Positions 1-8,901 of a stretch of DNA of 64,000 bases are shown here, in pieces. Source of the DNA: Phycisphaerales bacterium (lineage in GTDB: Bacteria > Planctomycetota > Phycisphaerae > Phycisphaerales > UBA1924); NCBI GenBank assembly GCA_029260515.1, contig JAJDDC010000019.1, forward strand, positions 310,001 through 374,000, given 5' to 3'. The translations under genes were made by a program, and so were the position numbers. Every line of letters begins with the position of its first letter. Within the stretch, counting starts at the first letter, position 1. Below the pieces are notes generated by a model. The model worked only from the letters and a program-made list of their open reading frames with translations, did no database searches and had not been told where the DNA came from.

Positions 1-107
1 ATGTAGAGTGTACAAGCCACGGGCCGGGACGACGCGCACAGGCCCGCCTTGGGGATGAATCCGGACGCACGGCGCGCCGGGCGCGGGGCGCGAGCGGGAG
101 CAGCGGC

Positions 108-569
108 ATGGACGCCGGGGCGAGGGAGATCGACGAGCCGCGGATCGCGCCCGAGCGGGCGGCGTTGATCGTCGTGGGCTCGAGCCTGGAGGCCGAGGTG
201 TACGACCGGCCGGTCGCCGACGCGTTGGCGACGACGATCTCGCGTCGCCTGGCCGAGCGGGGCACGTGCGAGCGGGCGCGCCCGGTCGTGTGCACGGACC
301 TGTGGTACCTGAACCAGGACGAGCTGCGGGCGAGGCCGACCGTGTCGGTCGGGCGCCCGGAGCGGAACGCGTTGTCGGCGTACCTGGGTGACAAGACGCC
401 CAGCGCGTACGTCGTGGACGACGTGCTGATCGTGCAGGCGGACCCGGAGATGGGCGAGCCGGTGGTGTGCTGCTGGGGCGTGGACGCGGAGGCGACGGCG
501 TGGGCCGTGGACGCGTTCGTCGAGCGGTACCTGGGCGCGTTCCTCGACCGCCTCGTCGCCATGACGTGA
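108..569 (+). CDS. Conserved hypothetical protein, 153 aa
   Basis: I do not recognise a family. The protein is soluble, acidic and has no signal peptide or membrane segment. It begins with a disordered stretch of about 18 residues, then a beta strand (AALIVVGS) and a region rich in charged helix. It has Cys residues near positions 52, 62 and 122-123, with no clear metal-binding spacing. The ATG is preceded by a G-rich stretch (gggagcagcggc). It stands alone on the plus strand and converges on mnmE, with a palindromic element between the two. Codon use matches its neighbours, which supports a real gene. Function is unknown. Confidence 0.7.
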   Translation: MDAGAREIDEPRIAPERAALIVVGSSLEAEVYDRPVADALATTISRRLAERGTCERARPVVCTDLWYLNQDELRARPTVSVGRPERNALSAYLGDKTPSAYVVDDVLIVQADPEMGEPVVCCWGVDAEATAWAVDAFVERYLGAFLDRLVAMT

Positions 570-592
570 GCGGCGCCCGGACATCTCCCGAT

Positions 593-611
593 GACAGGCG
601 GGACGCCTGTC
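593..611. repeat. Palindromic element GACAGGCG-GGA-CGCCTGTC between convergent genes
   Basis: An 8-bp perfect inverted repeat with a GGA loop. The same 19 bases recur at 23326-23344. Here it lies between the stop of the hypothetical gene at 569 and the stop of mnmE at 620. It could act as a bidirectional terminator hairpin or be a REP-like repeat. There is no T-run on either side, so a classical intrinsic terminator is not shown. Confidence 0.7.
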
Positions 612-619
612 ACGCCGGG

Positions 620-1942
620 TCACTTGCCGACGCAGAACGTCGCGAAGATGCGCCCGATGACGTCGTCGGGGTCGATGCGCCCGACCAGCTCGCCCAGGGC
701 GTCGAGTGCGTCGCGCATCGCCTGGGCGGTGGGCGCGGGGTCCGGGGCGCCCGACCGGGCGAGGGGGGACGCCTCGCGCAGCGAGCGCGAGGCCCGGGAC
801 AGGGCGGCGTGGTGACGCGGGACGAGGTCGCTCCCGGCGCCGACGACGTAGATATCCGCGATCGCCCTGCGCAGTGCGCCCAGGCGGCGCCCGTCGAGGG
901 CGCAGACGGCCAGGGCCCCGGGCGGCGGCACTCCCGGCGCGGGCAGGTCCGCCTTGGTGCGCACGCGGATGACCGTCGCGTTTGGTCGGGCGGCGTCGAT
1001 GGCCGCGAATCGTCCCGAGGGGTCGCAGTGGACCAGCGCGTCGGCCCGGGCGATCGTCTCGCGGGCGGCGTGCTGGGCGGCGGCGTCGATCACGCCCGCC
1101 GCGCCCGCGTCCAGGCCCGGGAGGTCGGCGAGGCGCACGATCCCCGCGTCCGGCGCGTCGCGCGAGAGATCGAGGTCCTCGACCAGAGCGTCGCGGGTTG
1201 TGCCGGCGTGCGCGCTGACCAGGGCCCGTGGGCGTGCGAGCAGCGCGTTGAACAGCGTGGACTTGCCCGCGTTGGGGGCGCCGACGAGGACGACGAGCGG
1301 GGCCTCGTCGCGGTGCTCGCGTGGCGTCGCGCCGCCCAGGACCGCGTCGATCGCGGCGCGTAGAGCGTCGAGACGGGCGGTGAGGCGCCCCGCGTCGATC
1401 GGCGTGACGTCCTCCTCGTCCGTGAAATCGATCCCCCCCTCGACCAGCGCGAGCAGGCCCGCGAGCTCGTCGGCCCAGGCGCGGAAGCGGTCGCCGACGG
1501 CGCCCGAGAGCAGGTCGCGGGCGGCGTCGAGCTGCGCGTCGGTCTGGGCCGCGATCAGGCGTGCCACGCCCTCGCCCTGCTCGATCGTCAGACGCCCGGC
1601 CAGGTACGCCCTGGCGCTGAACTCGCCCGGCTCGGCGACGCGGACGCCGTCGAGAGACAGCAGCTGCTCCAGCACCCGGCGAGCGAGCGCGGGCGAGCCG
1701 GGCACGAGCATCTCGGCGGCGTCCTCGCCCGTGTACGACGCGTCGTTGGTGAATCGCACGAGCAAGACCGGGAGCGAGAGCGTCTCGGTCAGGCGGAAGC
1801 GGGCGGGGGCCGCGGAGCGCACACCCGGGTCGGCGCCGAGCATCGACACAAGGACGTCATGCGTGCGCGGGCCGGAGAGGCGGACGACGGCGCGCGGGGC
1901 GTGCCCCGGGGGCGAGGCGATGGCGGCGATGGTCTCGGGCAC
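620..1942 (-). CDS. mnmE: tRNA uridine-5-carboxymethylaminomethyl(34) modification GTPase MnmE
   Basis: MnmE works with MnmG to install the carboxymethylaminomethyl group at wobble U34 of certain tRNAs. The 440-aa protein shows the N-terminal tetrahydrofolate-binding domain from residue 1 (ETIAAIASPPG), the all-helical domain, an inserted Ras-like G domain with P-loop GAPNAGKST and a DLPGLD switch, and the diagnostic C-terminal CxGK motif (FCVGK). The start is GTG at 1942. A longer open frame upstream is antisense to yidC and not coding. It lies downstream of yidC in the same direction with 95 nt between them, the order known from many bacteria, although rnpA, jag and mnmG are not next to it here. 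Confidence 0.95.
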   Translation of the reverse strand: MPETIAAIASPPGHAPRAVVRLSGPRTHDVLVSMLGADPGVRSAAPARFRLTETLSLPVLLVRFTNDASYTGEDAAEMLVPGSPALARRVLEQLLSLDGVRVAEPGEFSARAYLAGRLTIEQGEGVARLIAAQTDAQLDAARDLLSGAVGDRFRAWADELAGLLALVEGGIDFTDEEDVTPIDAGRLTARLDALRAAIDAVLGGATPREHRDEAPLVVLVGAPNAGKSTLFNALLARPRALVSAHAGTTRDALVEDLDLSRDAPDAGIVRLADLPGLDAGAAGVIDAAAQHAARETIARADALVHCDPSGRFAAIDAARPNATVIRVRTKADLPAPGVPPPGALAVCALDGRRLGALRRAIADIYVVGAGSDLVPRHHAALSRASRSLREASPLARSGAPDPAPTAQAMRDALDALGELVGRIDPDDVIGRIFATFCVGK

Positions 1943-1967
1943 GCGGGGAGGGTACGTGACGAGGAAA

Positions 1968-1989
1968 CGAGCCGGTTGGAACCGGCTCG
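1968..1989 (-). terminator. 10-bp palindromic hairpin between yidC and mnmE
   Basis: The sequence CGAGCCGG-TTGGAA-CCGGCTCG is perfectly self-complementary and lies 49 nt past the yidC stop and just before mnmE. No U-run follows on the minus strand (it reads into TTTCCTCGTC), so it may slow or process the transcript rather than end it. Confidence 0.4.
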
Positions 1990-2037
1990 ACCAGGGGGGC
2001 GAGAGGGAGGTAGGCGGAGGCACGCCTGCGCGGGCGA

Positions 2038-4332
2038 TTACTTGCCGCGCTTCTTGTAGCGCTGGACCGGCGCTTCTTTCTTGGAGGCCTGGTACTGCTT
2101 GCGCCCGGCCCGCCCCGAGCCGAAGCCCTGGGGCTTGCCCGTGCGGGCGGCCTGCTGCTGCTCGGCCAGCTGCATCATGCGGGCCATGAAGCCCGACTTC
2201 TTCTTGCCCGCCCGCTGCTCCTTGATCTTGTCCACGTTCAGGAGGTCGTGCTTGTTCATGTGCGCACGGATCCACTTGTTCTCGACGATCGCGAGCGAGG
2301 AGTTGGTCACGAAGTACAGGGCCAGGCCCGAGGGGGCGGCGTACATGAACAGCGGGAACATGACGACCATCATCACACGCATCATCTTCTGCTGCTGCTG
2401 CTGCTCGGGGGTCATCGTCGCGCTGGTGGGCGGGGTCAGATATTTCTGGTGCACGAAGAAGACCGCGCCCAGCAGGAAGGGCATGACGTTGATCGAGGCG
2501 ACCGTGCCCCAGATCCAGAAGCTGAAGTGCCAGGACGCGGGCAGGGGGATGGCGGCGTCCGGGCTGGCGAGGTCGGCCAGGAAGTCCCACTTGCCGCCGG
2601 AGATCTTCTGGAACACGCCGTAGAACGCGGGCTGGTGGCGCAGGTCGTAGACGAAGAAGAGCGTCGCGTACAGCGCGATCCAGACCGGGCTCTGGAGGAA
2701 CATGGGCAGGCACCCGAGCATGCCCGCGGGGTTGATGCCCTCTTCTTTCCAGAGCTTGCCCATCTCCTGCTGCATGCGCTTGGGATCGTCGGCGTACTTC
2801 TCCTTGATCTTCTTCTGCTTGGGACCCATCGCCTGCATCTGGGCGCCGAAGCGCTGCATGCGGATCTGGCTCCAGCGCGTGATCGGGTGGAGCACGGTGC
2901 GGACGACGACGACGAGCAGGATGATCGCCAGGGCCCAGTCGTGGGTGAGCACGTGCAGGGCACGGAGGATCGCGAGGAGGATGTGGGTGAGCCACGAGAA
3001 GGTGCACATGGCGCAGACGGAGCCGAAGTTGTAGATGACGATGTTGTCGATGCCCAGGGAAGAGGCGATGGCGTCCTCGCGGAGGGCGGCCGAGTCCATG
3101 GGGCCCGCGAAGACGCCGATCGAGCCATCCGCGGACCCGCCGGGCGGGGCGGTGACCGGGGCGCTGGTGAGCTGGAGGACGATGGTGGGCGGGTGCGCCT
3201 CGTCGCTCTTGTCGGAGCCCGCGTTGAGCAGGAGGCGTTTGATTGTCTGCGCGTTGGCGAAGAGCTTGTCCTCGCCCGTCTGGGGCGGGGCGTCGGGGTC
3301 GATCCGGGGGTGGGCGACGACGGCGAAGTAGCGGTCGGTCAGGCCCGCCCAGACCAGGCGGTGCCCCTCCTTCTCGCTCCACTCGCTGGGCCAGACCGGG
3401 TCCACGACCGCGTACCGCCCCGTGCCCTTGTCGCGGGGGCCGAAGAGCTTGGCGCGGTCGGTGAGGCGTGCGTCGGCGGAGACGGTGGCGCTGGGGCCCT
3501 GCTTCTCGGGGATCAGGAGGTAGCCGTAGCGGATGCGGCGTTTGTCGCCGCCGTAGGTCGAGCGTGGCTTGTCGAGATCGATCGGGCCGGTCTGCGTCCA
3601 GACGACCGTCATCGGGTCGTCGGTGAGGTTCTCGAGTCGTTGGTCGATCTCGAGGTTGTACGAGTCGCGTTCGAGCTTGAAATGGCGGACGACGCGGGCG
3701 ACGATGGCGCCGTCGGCGTCCTGGATCTCTGCCGTGAAGCGTCCCGGGTCGTTGGCGTCCTGACGCCAGACGGGGCCGGCGAGTTGGACGTCCGTGCCGT
3801 TGATGGTGACCTTGGCCAGCGCGAACGGGACAGCGGCGATGCCCGTCCGCCCGGTCCGTGTCTTCTGGAGTTCCACGTGCTCGAGACGCTTGACCGTCTT
3901 GTAGTCGTGCGTGAGCTGGAGGGATTCGATGCCCGCGCCCATACGCGAGAACTTGATGAACACCTCTGTCCGGTCCGCCTCGTCGAGCGAGCCCAGCGAG
4001 CGCAGCCCGCCCTGGTCTGGGACGGGGCGGGCGGCGAGGCCATCGAAGACGACAGCGGGCTCGGGAGGCGGCGCGTCGGTCGCGTCGGCGCCGGCAGGGT
4101 CACCGGATTGCGGCGCTGCTTCGGCGGGGGTCGGCGGCCCGCTGTCCTGGCGCGGTTCGTCCGTGAGCGTCTCGACTGGCGATCCGTCGGCGGGCGGGGT
4201 CGTGGGCTGCTGGGGCGCCGGCTGCGCGGGCCCGCCGGAGTTCATCGCGATCGTGACGGCCAGCGCGAGCCCGCCTGCGAGGATGACGAGCGGGACCGCG
4301 ACTCTCAGGAATGTGTTGGGCTTCTTTGCCAT
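2038..4332 (-). CDS. yidC: Membrane protein insertase YidC (Oxa1 family)
   Basis: YidC inserts and folds inner-membrane proteins, alone or with SecYEG. The 764-aa protein has an N-terminal membrane anchor at about residues 10-28, a Pro/Ala-rich linker, a large periplasmic beta domain, and then the insertase core from about residue 460. The core contains the first core helix (WALAIILLVVVVRT), a cytoplasmic helical hairpin rich in Lys/Gln (MGPKQKKIKEKYADD), and further helices including PMFLQSPVWIALYATLFF. The tail is strongly basic, as expected for ribosome contact. The start is ATG at 4332 (MAKKPN). It is longer than E. coli YidC (548 aa), mostly because of the linker and periplasmic domain. 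A metallophosphoesterase lies 49 nt upstream. Confidence 0.95.
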   Translation of the reverse strand: MAKKPNTFLRVAVPLVILAGGLALAVTIAMNSGGPAQPAPQQPTTPPADGSPVETLTDEPRQDSGPPTPAEAAPQSGDPAGADATDAPPPEPAVVFDGLAARPVPDQGGLRSLGSLDEADRTEVFIKFSRMGAGIESLQLTHDYKTVKRLEHVELQKTRTGRTGIAAVPFALAKVTINGTDVQLAGPVWRQDANDPGRFTAEIQDADGAIVARVVRHFKLERDSYNLEIDQRLENLTDDPMTVVWTQTGPIDLDKPRSTYGGDKRRIRYGYLLIPEKQGPSATVSADARLTDRAKLFGPRDKGTGRYAVVDPVWPSEWSEKEGHRLVWAGLTDRYFAVVAHPRIDPDAPPQTGEDKLFANAQTIKRLLLNAGSDKSDEAHPPTIVLQLTSAPVTAPPGGSADGSIGVFAGPMDSAALREDAIASSLGIDNIVIYNFGSVCAMCTFSWLTHILLAILRALHVLTHDWALAIILLVVVVRTVLHPITRWSQIRMQRFGAQMQAMGPKQKKIKEKYADDPKRMQQEMGKLWKEEGINPAGMLGCLPMFLQSPVWIALYATLFFVYDLRHQPAFYGVFQKISGGKWDFLADLASPDAAIPLPASWHFSFWIWGTVASINVMPFLLGAVFFVHQKYLTPPTSATMTPEQQQQQKMMRVMMVVMFPLFMYAAPSGLALYFVTNSSLAIVENKWIRAHMNKHDLLNVDKIKEQRAGKKKSGFMARMMQLAEQQQAARTGKPQGFGSGRAGRKQYQASKKEAPVQRYKKRGK

Positions 4333-4381
4333 CGTCCGTGTCTGGCGAGCGTGCTCTGCGAAGGGTCGTCGGTCGGTGGGC

Positions 4382-5167
4382 TCACTGCCCCCGGAAGAGG
4401 CGTTCGGCGAGCCAGTCGTGCAGCTCGGGGACCGCCCGGATCTTGTCGGCCGTCGTCTGGATGTCGTACTCGACGCGGAAGAACTCGACACGATCCGGGT
4501 GGAGGACGGCGTAGCTGGCGCGGGGGTCCTCGTCGCGGGGCTGGCCGACCGATCCGACGTTGATGATCGCCTTCTCGGTCTCGAGGAACTTGTAGGCGCC
4601 GCCGTCGCCCAGCTCGCTGGGCGGGTAGAAGTCGGGCTCGTCGGTGAAGACGCCCGGGACGTGGGTGTGCCCGACCAGGGCGATCCTTTCGACGCGCTCG
4701 AAGATGGCCTCGAGCTTGTCGGGCGCGTCCATCGCGTCGTCGGGGAAGATGTACTCGTTGATCGGGCGTCGGGGCGAGGCGTGGACGGCCAGGATCGGCG
4801 GGGCGCCGTTCCCCTCGGGCAGGCGGTCCACGATCCGGACCTTCAGTCTGTTGAGGAAATCGTACCGCTCGGCGCGCAGCGCGTCGTCGGGCTCGGCGTC
4901 GAGCTGTGTGCGTGTCCAGTACGCGCTGGATTCGGCCGCGGCGTTGAAGTTCGTGGGCTCGTACAGGACCGCGAAGTCGTGGTTGCCCATGAGCGTCCAG
5001 GTGCAGCGTTCGCGGACCATGTCAACGACCTCGAGCGGGTCGGGGCCGTAGCCCACGACATCGCCCAGGTTGATGACGCGGTCGATGCCCCGGGCGCTGA
5101 TGTCGTCGAAGACGGCGCGGAGGGCGGCGGCGTTGCCGTGGATGTCGCTGATGACCGCGGTGGGCAC
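4382..5167 (-). CDS. Calcineurin-like metallophosphoesterase
   Basis: A 261-aa dinuclear-metal phosphoesterase of the YfcE-like group. All family motifs are in order: DIHGN at residues 8-12, GDVVGYG at about 36-42, GNHD at about 60, a His in AVHASP, and GHTH at about 166. There is no signal peptide, so it is cytoplasmic. Proteins of this group often act on phosphodiesters or nucleotides; the substrate cannot be told from the sequence. It is the first gene of a minus-strand run with yidC and mnmE, which may only reflect co-transcription. Confidence 0.88.
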   Translation of the reverse strand: MPTAVISDIHGNAAALRAVFDDISARGIDRVINLGDVVGYGPDPLEVVDMVRERCTWTLMGNHDFAVLYEPTNFNAAAESSAYWTRTQLDAEPDDALRAERYDFLNRLKVRIVDRLPEGNGAPPILAVHASPRRPINEYIFPDDAMDAPDKLEAIFERVERIALVGHTHVPGVFTDEPDFYPPSELGDGGAYKFLETEKAIINVGSVGQPRDEDPRASYAVLHPDRVEFFRVEYDIQTTADKIRAVPELHDWLAERLFRGQ

Positions 5168-5529
5168 GGAAATGACTCTCCGGGGGGCTCTGCGTGGACG
5201 GATGGGCCTGGGCCCGAGACTGGCTCAGCGGCCCGGCGGGGCGAGCGGACGCTCCGGGGGGTCGTGGACGGCAACTCTAGTGGTCCCCCACCCCCGCGGC
5301 AAAGCGCACGCGGGTCCACCGCGGGGCTCGGATGCCCTTCTTGAGTGGGATACGGGCGCCAGGACTTGCGCGGGATTGGTCGCCTCCTATCATGCCCAGC
5401 GAGCGATCGTCCGATGGAACGGGCGAGGATCAGCCTCACGGGGCGCGCCGGCCCGACCCCCCGGCCACGCGAGCCCTTGATACGCCACGACTTACGTGGC
5501 TGTGCAGCTGGGGGAGGCGGGAAGGACCC
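5168..5529. other. Divergent intergenic region upstream of clpP1
   Basis: This stretch separates the metallophosphoesterase (minus) from clpP1 (plus). An open frame continues upstream of the ClpP1 ATG, but it lacks ClpP homology and a ribosome site. A weak promoter candidate lies inside it. I see no RNA gene, repeat or T-run terminator. Confidence 0.5.
5366..5393 (+). promoter_or_regulatory. Candidate sigma-70-type promoter for clpP1-clpP2
   Basis: A TTGCGC element and a TATCAT element (5 of 6 to consensus) are separated by 16 bp, about 140 nt upstream of the clpP1 start. The -35 match is weak, so this is only a candidate. Confidence 0.3.
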
Positions 5530-6129
5530 ATGCCGGCAGCCAACGTTTCCTACCAGCGCACCCGCGAGATGACGATCGACGAGCTGTTGCTCGAGAACCG
5601 GATCGTCTTCCTCATCGGCGAGATCAACCACGCCTCGGCCTCCCGGGTGATGATGCAGATGCTCTACCTGGAGAACCAGCGGAGATCCCAGGAGATCAAC
5701 TTCTACATCAACTCGCCCGGCGGGAGCGTGGACGACACGCTGGCGCTGTTCGACACGATCCGGTTCCTGTCGAGCGACGTCTCGACGTACTGCATCGGGC
5801 GGGCGTACTCGGGCGCCGCGGTGCTGCTGGCCGCGGGCACGAAGGGCAGGCGGTTCGCGCTGCCGCACGCCAAGGTGATGATCCACCAGCCGTACGGCGG
5901 CGTGACGGGCCAGACCGAGGACATCCGTATCCAGGCCGAGCAGATCATCAAGGCCAAGCGGGCGATCAACGAGATCCTCGCCGAGTGCACGGGCCAGAAG
6001 GTCGAGCAGATCGAGGCCGACGGCGAGCGGGACCGGTACTTCAACGCCCAGGAGGCCAAGGAGTACGGGCTCGTGGACGAGGTTCTGAGCCAGCCGCCCA
6101 AGGAAATCCCGGGCAAGAGCACCCTCTAA
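5530..6129 (+). CDS. clpP: ATP-dependent Clp protease proteolytic subunit ClpP1
   Basis: Serine peptidase subunit that forms heptameric rings and degrades unfolded or tagged proteins delivered by ClpX or ClpA/C. The 199-aa protein keeps the catalytic triad as Ser94 (in GRAYSGAA), His119 (MIHQP) and Asp168, with the same spacing as E. coli (25 and 49 residues). The usual GQAASMG around the serine is changed to GRAYSGA, which marks it as the divergent member of the pair. The start is the ATG at 5530, after a gggaggcgggaagg ribosome site. clpP2 follows after 93 nt. The two may form mixed rings, as in other bacteria with two ClpPs; that is inference. Confidence 0.93.
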   Translation: MPAANVSYQRTREMTIDELLLENRIVFLIGEINHASASRVMMQMLYLENQRRSQEINFYINSPGGSVDDTLALFDTIRFLSSDVSTYCIGRAYSGAAVLLAAGTKGRRFALPHAKVMIHQPYGGVTGQTEDIRIQAEQIIKAKRAINEILAECTGQKVEQIEADGERDRYFNAQEAKEYGLVDEVLSQPPKEIPGKSTL

Positions 6130-6222
6130 GACAAGCGCCCCCGAGGGGCACGCGACGCACGGACACGCACACACGGGGCCAGGACCAGGACGCCCCGAGC
6201 CACAGACGGAGAGTCACACGCC

Positions 6223-6840
6223 ATGTCGTACCTTGTCCCGATCGTCATCGAGCAGACCGGACGCGGCGAGCGTTCGTACGACATCTACTCGCGTCTGCTC
6301 AAGGACCGCATCATCTTCGTCGCCGGCCCGGTGATGGACGAGATGGCGAACCTGATCGTCGCCCAGCTGCTGTTCCTGGCCAACGAGGACGGCGAGTCGG
6401 ACGTACACATCTACGTCAACTCACCGGGCGGCAGCGTGACGGCCGGCCTGGGCATCGTGGACACGATGCGGTACATCAAGCCCGACGTGTGCACGTACGT
6501 CATCGGTCAGGCGGCGTCGATGGGCTCCGTGATCGCCGCGTGCGGCACCAAGGGCAAGCGGTACACGCTCAAGAACGCACGCAACCTGCTCCACCAGCCG
6601 CTGCTCTCGGGTGTGATGGAGGGCCAGGCGACCGACCTGGAGATCGAGGCCAAGGAGATGCTGCGCCTGCGCGACCGCATCTACGCGCTGTACTCGGAGA
6701 TGACGGGACAGGACGCGGCCAAGATCACCAAGGACTGCGACCGCAACCTCTGGCTCGACGACGCGGAGATGCGCGAGTACGGCCTGGTGGACGAGATCCT
6801 CGACGTCATGCCCGCATTCCACCACGAGAAGTCGGACTGA
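6223..6840 (+). CDS. clpP: ATP-dependent Clp protease proteolytic subunit ClpP2
   Basis: The canonical ClpP of the pair, 205 aa. The catalytic triad is Ser99 (GQAASMGS), His124 (LLHQP) and Asp173, followed by the conserved EYGLVDEI. The start ATG at 6223 lies behind ACGGAGAG. It is probably co-transcribed with clpP1. No clpX or trigger factor gene is adjacent, unlike many genomes, so the unfoldase partner must be encoded elsewhere. Confidence 0.95.
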   Translation: MSYLVPIVIEQTGRGERSYDIYSRLLKDRIIFVAGPVMDEMANLIVAQLLFLANEDGESDVHIYVNSPGGSVTAGLGIVDTMRYIKPDVCTYVIGQAASMGSVIAACGTKGKRYTLKNARNLLHQPLLSGVMEGQATDLEIEAKEMLRLRDRIYALYSEMTGQDAAKITKDCDRNLWLDDAEMREYGLVDEILDVMPAFHHEKSD

Positions 6841-6902
6841 CGGACGCGAAGCCCGCAGCGTTCTTTACAGAAAATCCCCCCCTGGGCCCCGGATGGGACG
6901 CC

Positions 6903-7079
6903 TCAGAGGTAGCCGAGCGCGTCGGCCGCGACGAACAGGAACGTCAGGCAAACCGAGACCACGCACAGGTCGCGGACGTACGTCCTGCGCTTGCGGCACG
7001 GCGCCTTCCAGTCCTCGTAGTAATCGGGGCGGTTGCTGCAGCGCTCCGGGGGCGCCGGCGGCGGTGACTTCTTCCACAT
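6903..7079 (-). CDS. Small membrane protein, 58 aa, unknown
   Basis: A short gene with a strong ribosome site (GAAGGAGA, 6 nt before the ATG at 7079). The N-terminal half is Pro-, Lys- and Arg-rich with Cys at about residues 14 and 28. The C-terminal third is one hydrophobic helix (LCVVSVCLTFLFVAADAL). I do not recognise a family. The good Shine-Dalgarno and typical codon use support a real gene despite its size. Confidence 0.55.
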   Translation of the reverse strand: MWKKSPPPAPPERCSNRPDYYEDWKAPCRKRRTYVRDLCVVSVCLTFLFVAADALGYL

Positions 7080-7168
7080 GAGCGGTCTCCTTCTTCGATT
7101 GTCATAGTGATCCTGCCCCAGGCCGACGCACGTGCCAGCCGCCCGGGGATGCAGGCCAGGACGCGCAC

Positions 7169-7200
7169 AAAAAACAGACCGCACGACCGGTGCAGACCGG
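7169..7200 (-). terminator. Possible weak terminator after the CHAD gene
   Basis: On the minus strand, past the stop at 7212, a short hairpin (CCGGT-CTGC-ACCGG) is followed about 12 nt later by a run of six T. The gap between stem and T-run is longer than ideal. Confidence 0.3.
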
Positions 7201-7211
7201 CGCGAGGCGCG

Positions 7212-8108
7212 TTACCGGGCGGCCCGACGCCGCCACCCGGCCGCCAGCGGCTTTGTCAGCGATCGCGGCGGGTCCGCGAACAGGCCGAGCCCATCGCGGG
7301 CGCTGGCGAGCGTCAGGCGCCCGGCCGCCCGCTCGGCACGCTTGAGCGTCCAAGCGGCGCCCCCAAGGGCGTGCAGGGGGCCCGCGGGGTCCCTGAGGCG
7401 CTCGCGGAGCAGGTCCAGGTCGTGGCGGCGCCCGAGGCGGGAGGCGAGGCGGTCGAGCCGCTGGGCGCGTGCACGCATCGCCTTGGGCGCCGCGGCGTTG
7501 AGCAGACGCACGTGGTACCAGTGCCGCTTTGCCCAGGTCCGCCACTCGTGCGAGTACAGCGGGTCGGGGTCGGCCATGGCGGCGCCCATCGCCCGGCGGG
7601 CTTGTTTGTATGTGCGCGCGAACGCGTCCCAGAGGTCGTCGTGCGTCAGCGCGTCGAGCGGGAGGCCGGGGATGCGCGCCAGCGCCTCGCGCAGGAGAGG
7701 GTGGGCCGCGTCCAGCGAGGGCCCGGTGTCACCGGCGCCCGCGGCCTCGAGGTCACGCTGCGCGTCGAGTGTCGCACGCATCAGCACGAGCGCCGGGGCG
7801 AGGCCTTTGCGGGGCGTGATGCCGTCGAAGGCGTCGAGGACCGCCTGCGCGTCTCGGGCGGCGGCGAGTGTCCGGGCGACCTGCGCCAGCTCGTGGTTCT
7901 CGCGTGCGAAGTCGTCGCCCAGCGCCGCGCGGGCCAGGCGGAGTACGCCGCGCGCGCGCTTGCAGCAGACGCGGACCCGGCGGACCGATTCCGGGTCCGG
8001 GCGCCCGTCGGCCGACTCGATCAGGCGGAGGGCCCGCCCGAGCTGCTCGCCCGCGACACGCCGGACCTCGTCGGCGGGCGGCGTTGATGGATTGATTCGG
8101 TAGGGCAT
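7212..8108 (-). CDS. CHAD domain-containing protein
   Basis: A 298-aa all-helical protein with the conserved-histidine alpha-helical domain. It begins with the typical VRRVRVCCKRARGVLRL region (residues about 40-57) and ends with the second His/Arg cluster HEWRTWAKRHWYHVRLL and RLGRRHDLDLLRERL. CHAD domains are known to bind inorganic polyphosphate through these basic residues and often accompany CYTH or polyphosphate enzymes; none is seen here. The start is the ATG at 8108 (MPYRIN); a longer frame would run across the divergent promoter region. No signal peptide is visible. Confidence 0.85.
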   Translation of the reverse strand: MPYRINPSTPPADEVRRVAGEQLGRALRLIESADGRPDPESVRRVRVCCKRARGVLRLARAALGDDFARENHELAQVARTLAAARDAQAVLDAFDGITPRKGLAPALVLMRATLDAQRDLEAAGAGDTGPSLDAAHPLLREALARIPGLPLDALTHDDLWDAFARTYKQARRAMGAAMADPDPLYSHEWRTWAKRHWYHVRLLNAAAPKAMRARAQRLDRLASRLGRRHDLDLLRERLRDPAGPLHALGGAAWTLKRAERAAGRLTLASARDGLGLFADPPRSLTKPLAAGWRRRAAR

Positions 8109-8290
8109 GCCGGCCAGAGATAGGTAGCCGATCCGGGGGCGTGGGTCACGGGAAATCGCCGGCGGACGGGCGGAATCGGGCGTTCTTCGCACGACCCGCC
8201 CCCGCCCCGGCTTGACGCGGGGCGCGTGTTGCGGGCAGGATGCGTCGTTGGCCCGCCCCATGGACGGGGCGCACACAAGGGGAATCAGCG

Positions 8291-8893
8291 ATGGTGGAAC
8301 TGCTCGACCTTTGGCTTCCGATCCTGGTCTCGACGGTGGTGGTGTTCATCGCGAGCATGATCATCTGGATGGGAATGCCGCACCACAAGGCGGACATGAA
8401 GGTGCTGCCCGACGAGGCGGTCATGGACCGTGCGCTGGGAGAGCTGAAGCTCCAGCCCGGCGGGTACTACATCCCCAACTGCTCGGACAAGGAGAAGTTC
8501 AAGGGCGACGCGTTCAAGGATCGCTGGAAGAACGGCCCCTGGGCCTTCCTGCAGATCCCGGCCGGCAGGCCGAGTTTCGCGGTGAATATGTCGGTGACGT
8601 TCCTCGAGTTCCTGGTGGTCACGATCTTTGCCGCGTACCTCGCGTCGGTGACACTGTCGGCCAGCGCCGCGTACCTCGACGTGTTCCAGGTCGTCGGGAC
8701 GGCGGGCGTGCTCGCGTACGTGCTGGGCACGATCCACCACGAGTTCTTCCAGATGAAGACGGTCCGGCACGTGCTCTTCTGCGCGTTCGACGGCGTCGTG
8801 TACGCGCTGCTGACCGCGGGCATCTTCGGATGGCTGTGGCCGACGATGGAGGCGGCGGCGGGCGCCGGCGTGCCGGGCATCTCGGCGCCGTAA
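8291..8893 (+). CDS. Conserved membrane protein of unknown function, 200 aa
   Basis: The start ATG at 8291 follows AAGGGGAATC. The protein has one N-terminal helix (about residues 8-30), then a conserved-looking soluble stretch containing MGMPHHKADMKVLPDE and a PGGYYIP motif, and two or three helices in the second half. The middle His pair and the charged LPDE stretch resemble an uncharacterised family I have seen in soil bacteria, but I cannot name it. It is divergent from the CHAD gene by 182 nt. Confidence 0.7.
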   Translation: MVELLDLWLPILVSTVVVFIASMIIWMGMPHHKADMKVLPDEAVMDRALGELKLQPGGYYIPNCSDKEKFKGDAFKDRWKNGPWAFLQIPAGRPSFAVNMSVTFLEFLVVTIFAAYLASVTLSASAAYLDVFQVVGTAGVLAYVLGTIHHEFFQMKTVRHVLFCAFDGVVYALLTAGIFGWLWPTMEAAAGAGVPGISAP

Positions 8894-8901
8894 ACGCGGG
8901 G

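Noticed and set aside
1943-3382. The upstream extension of the mnmE frame.
   Set aside because: It overlaps yidC in another frame with Arg/Pro-rich composition and no homology, so the start is placed at the GTG at 1942.
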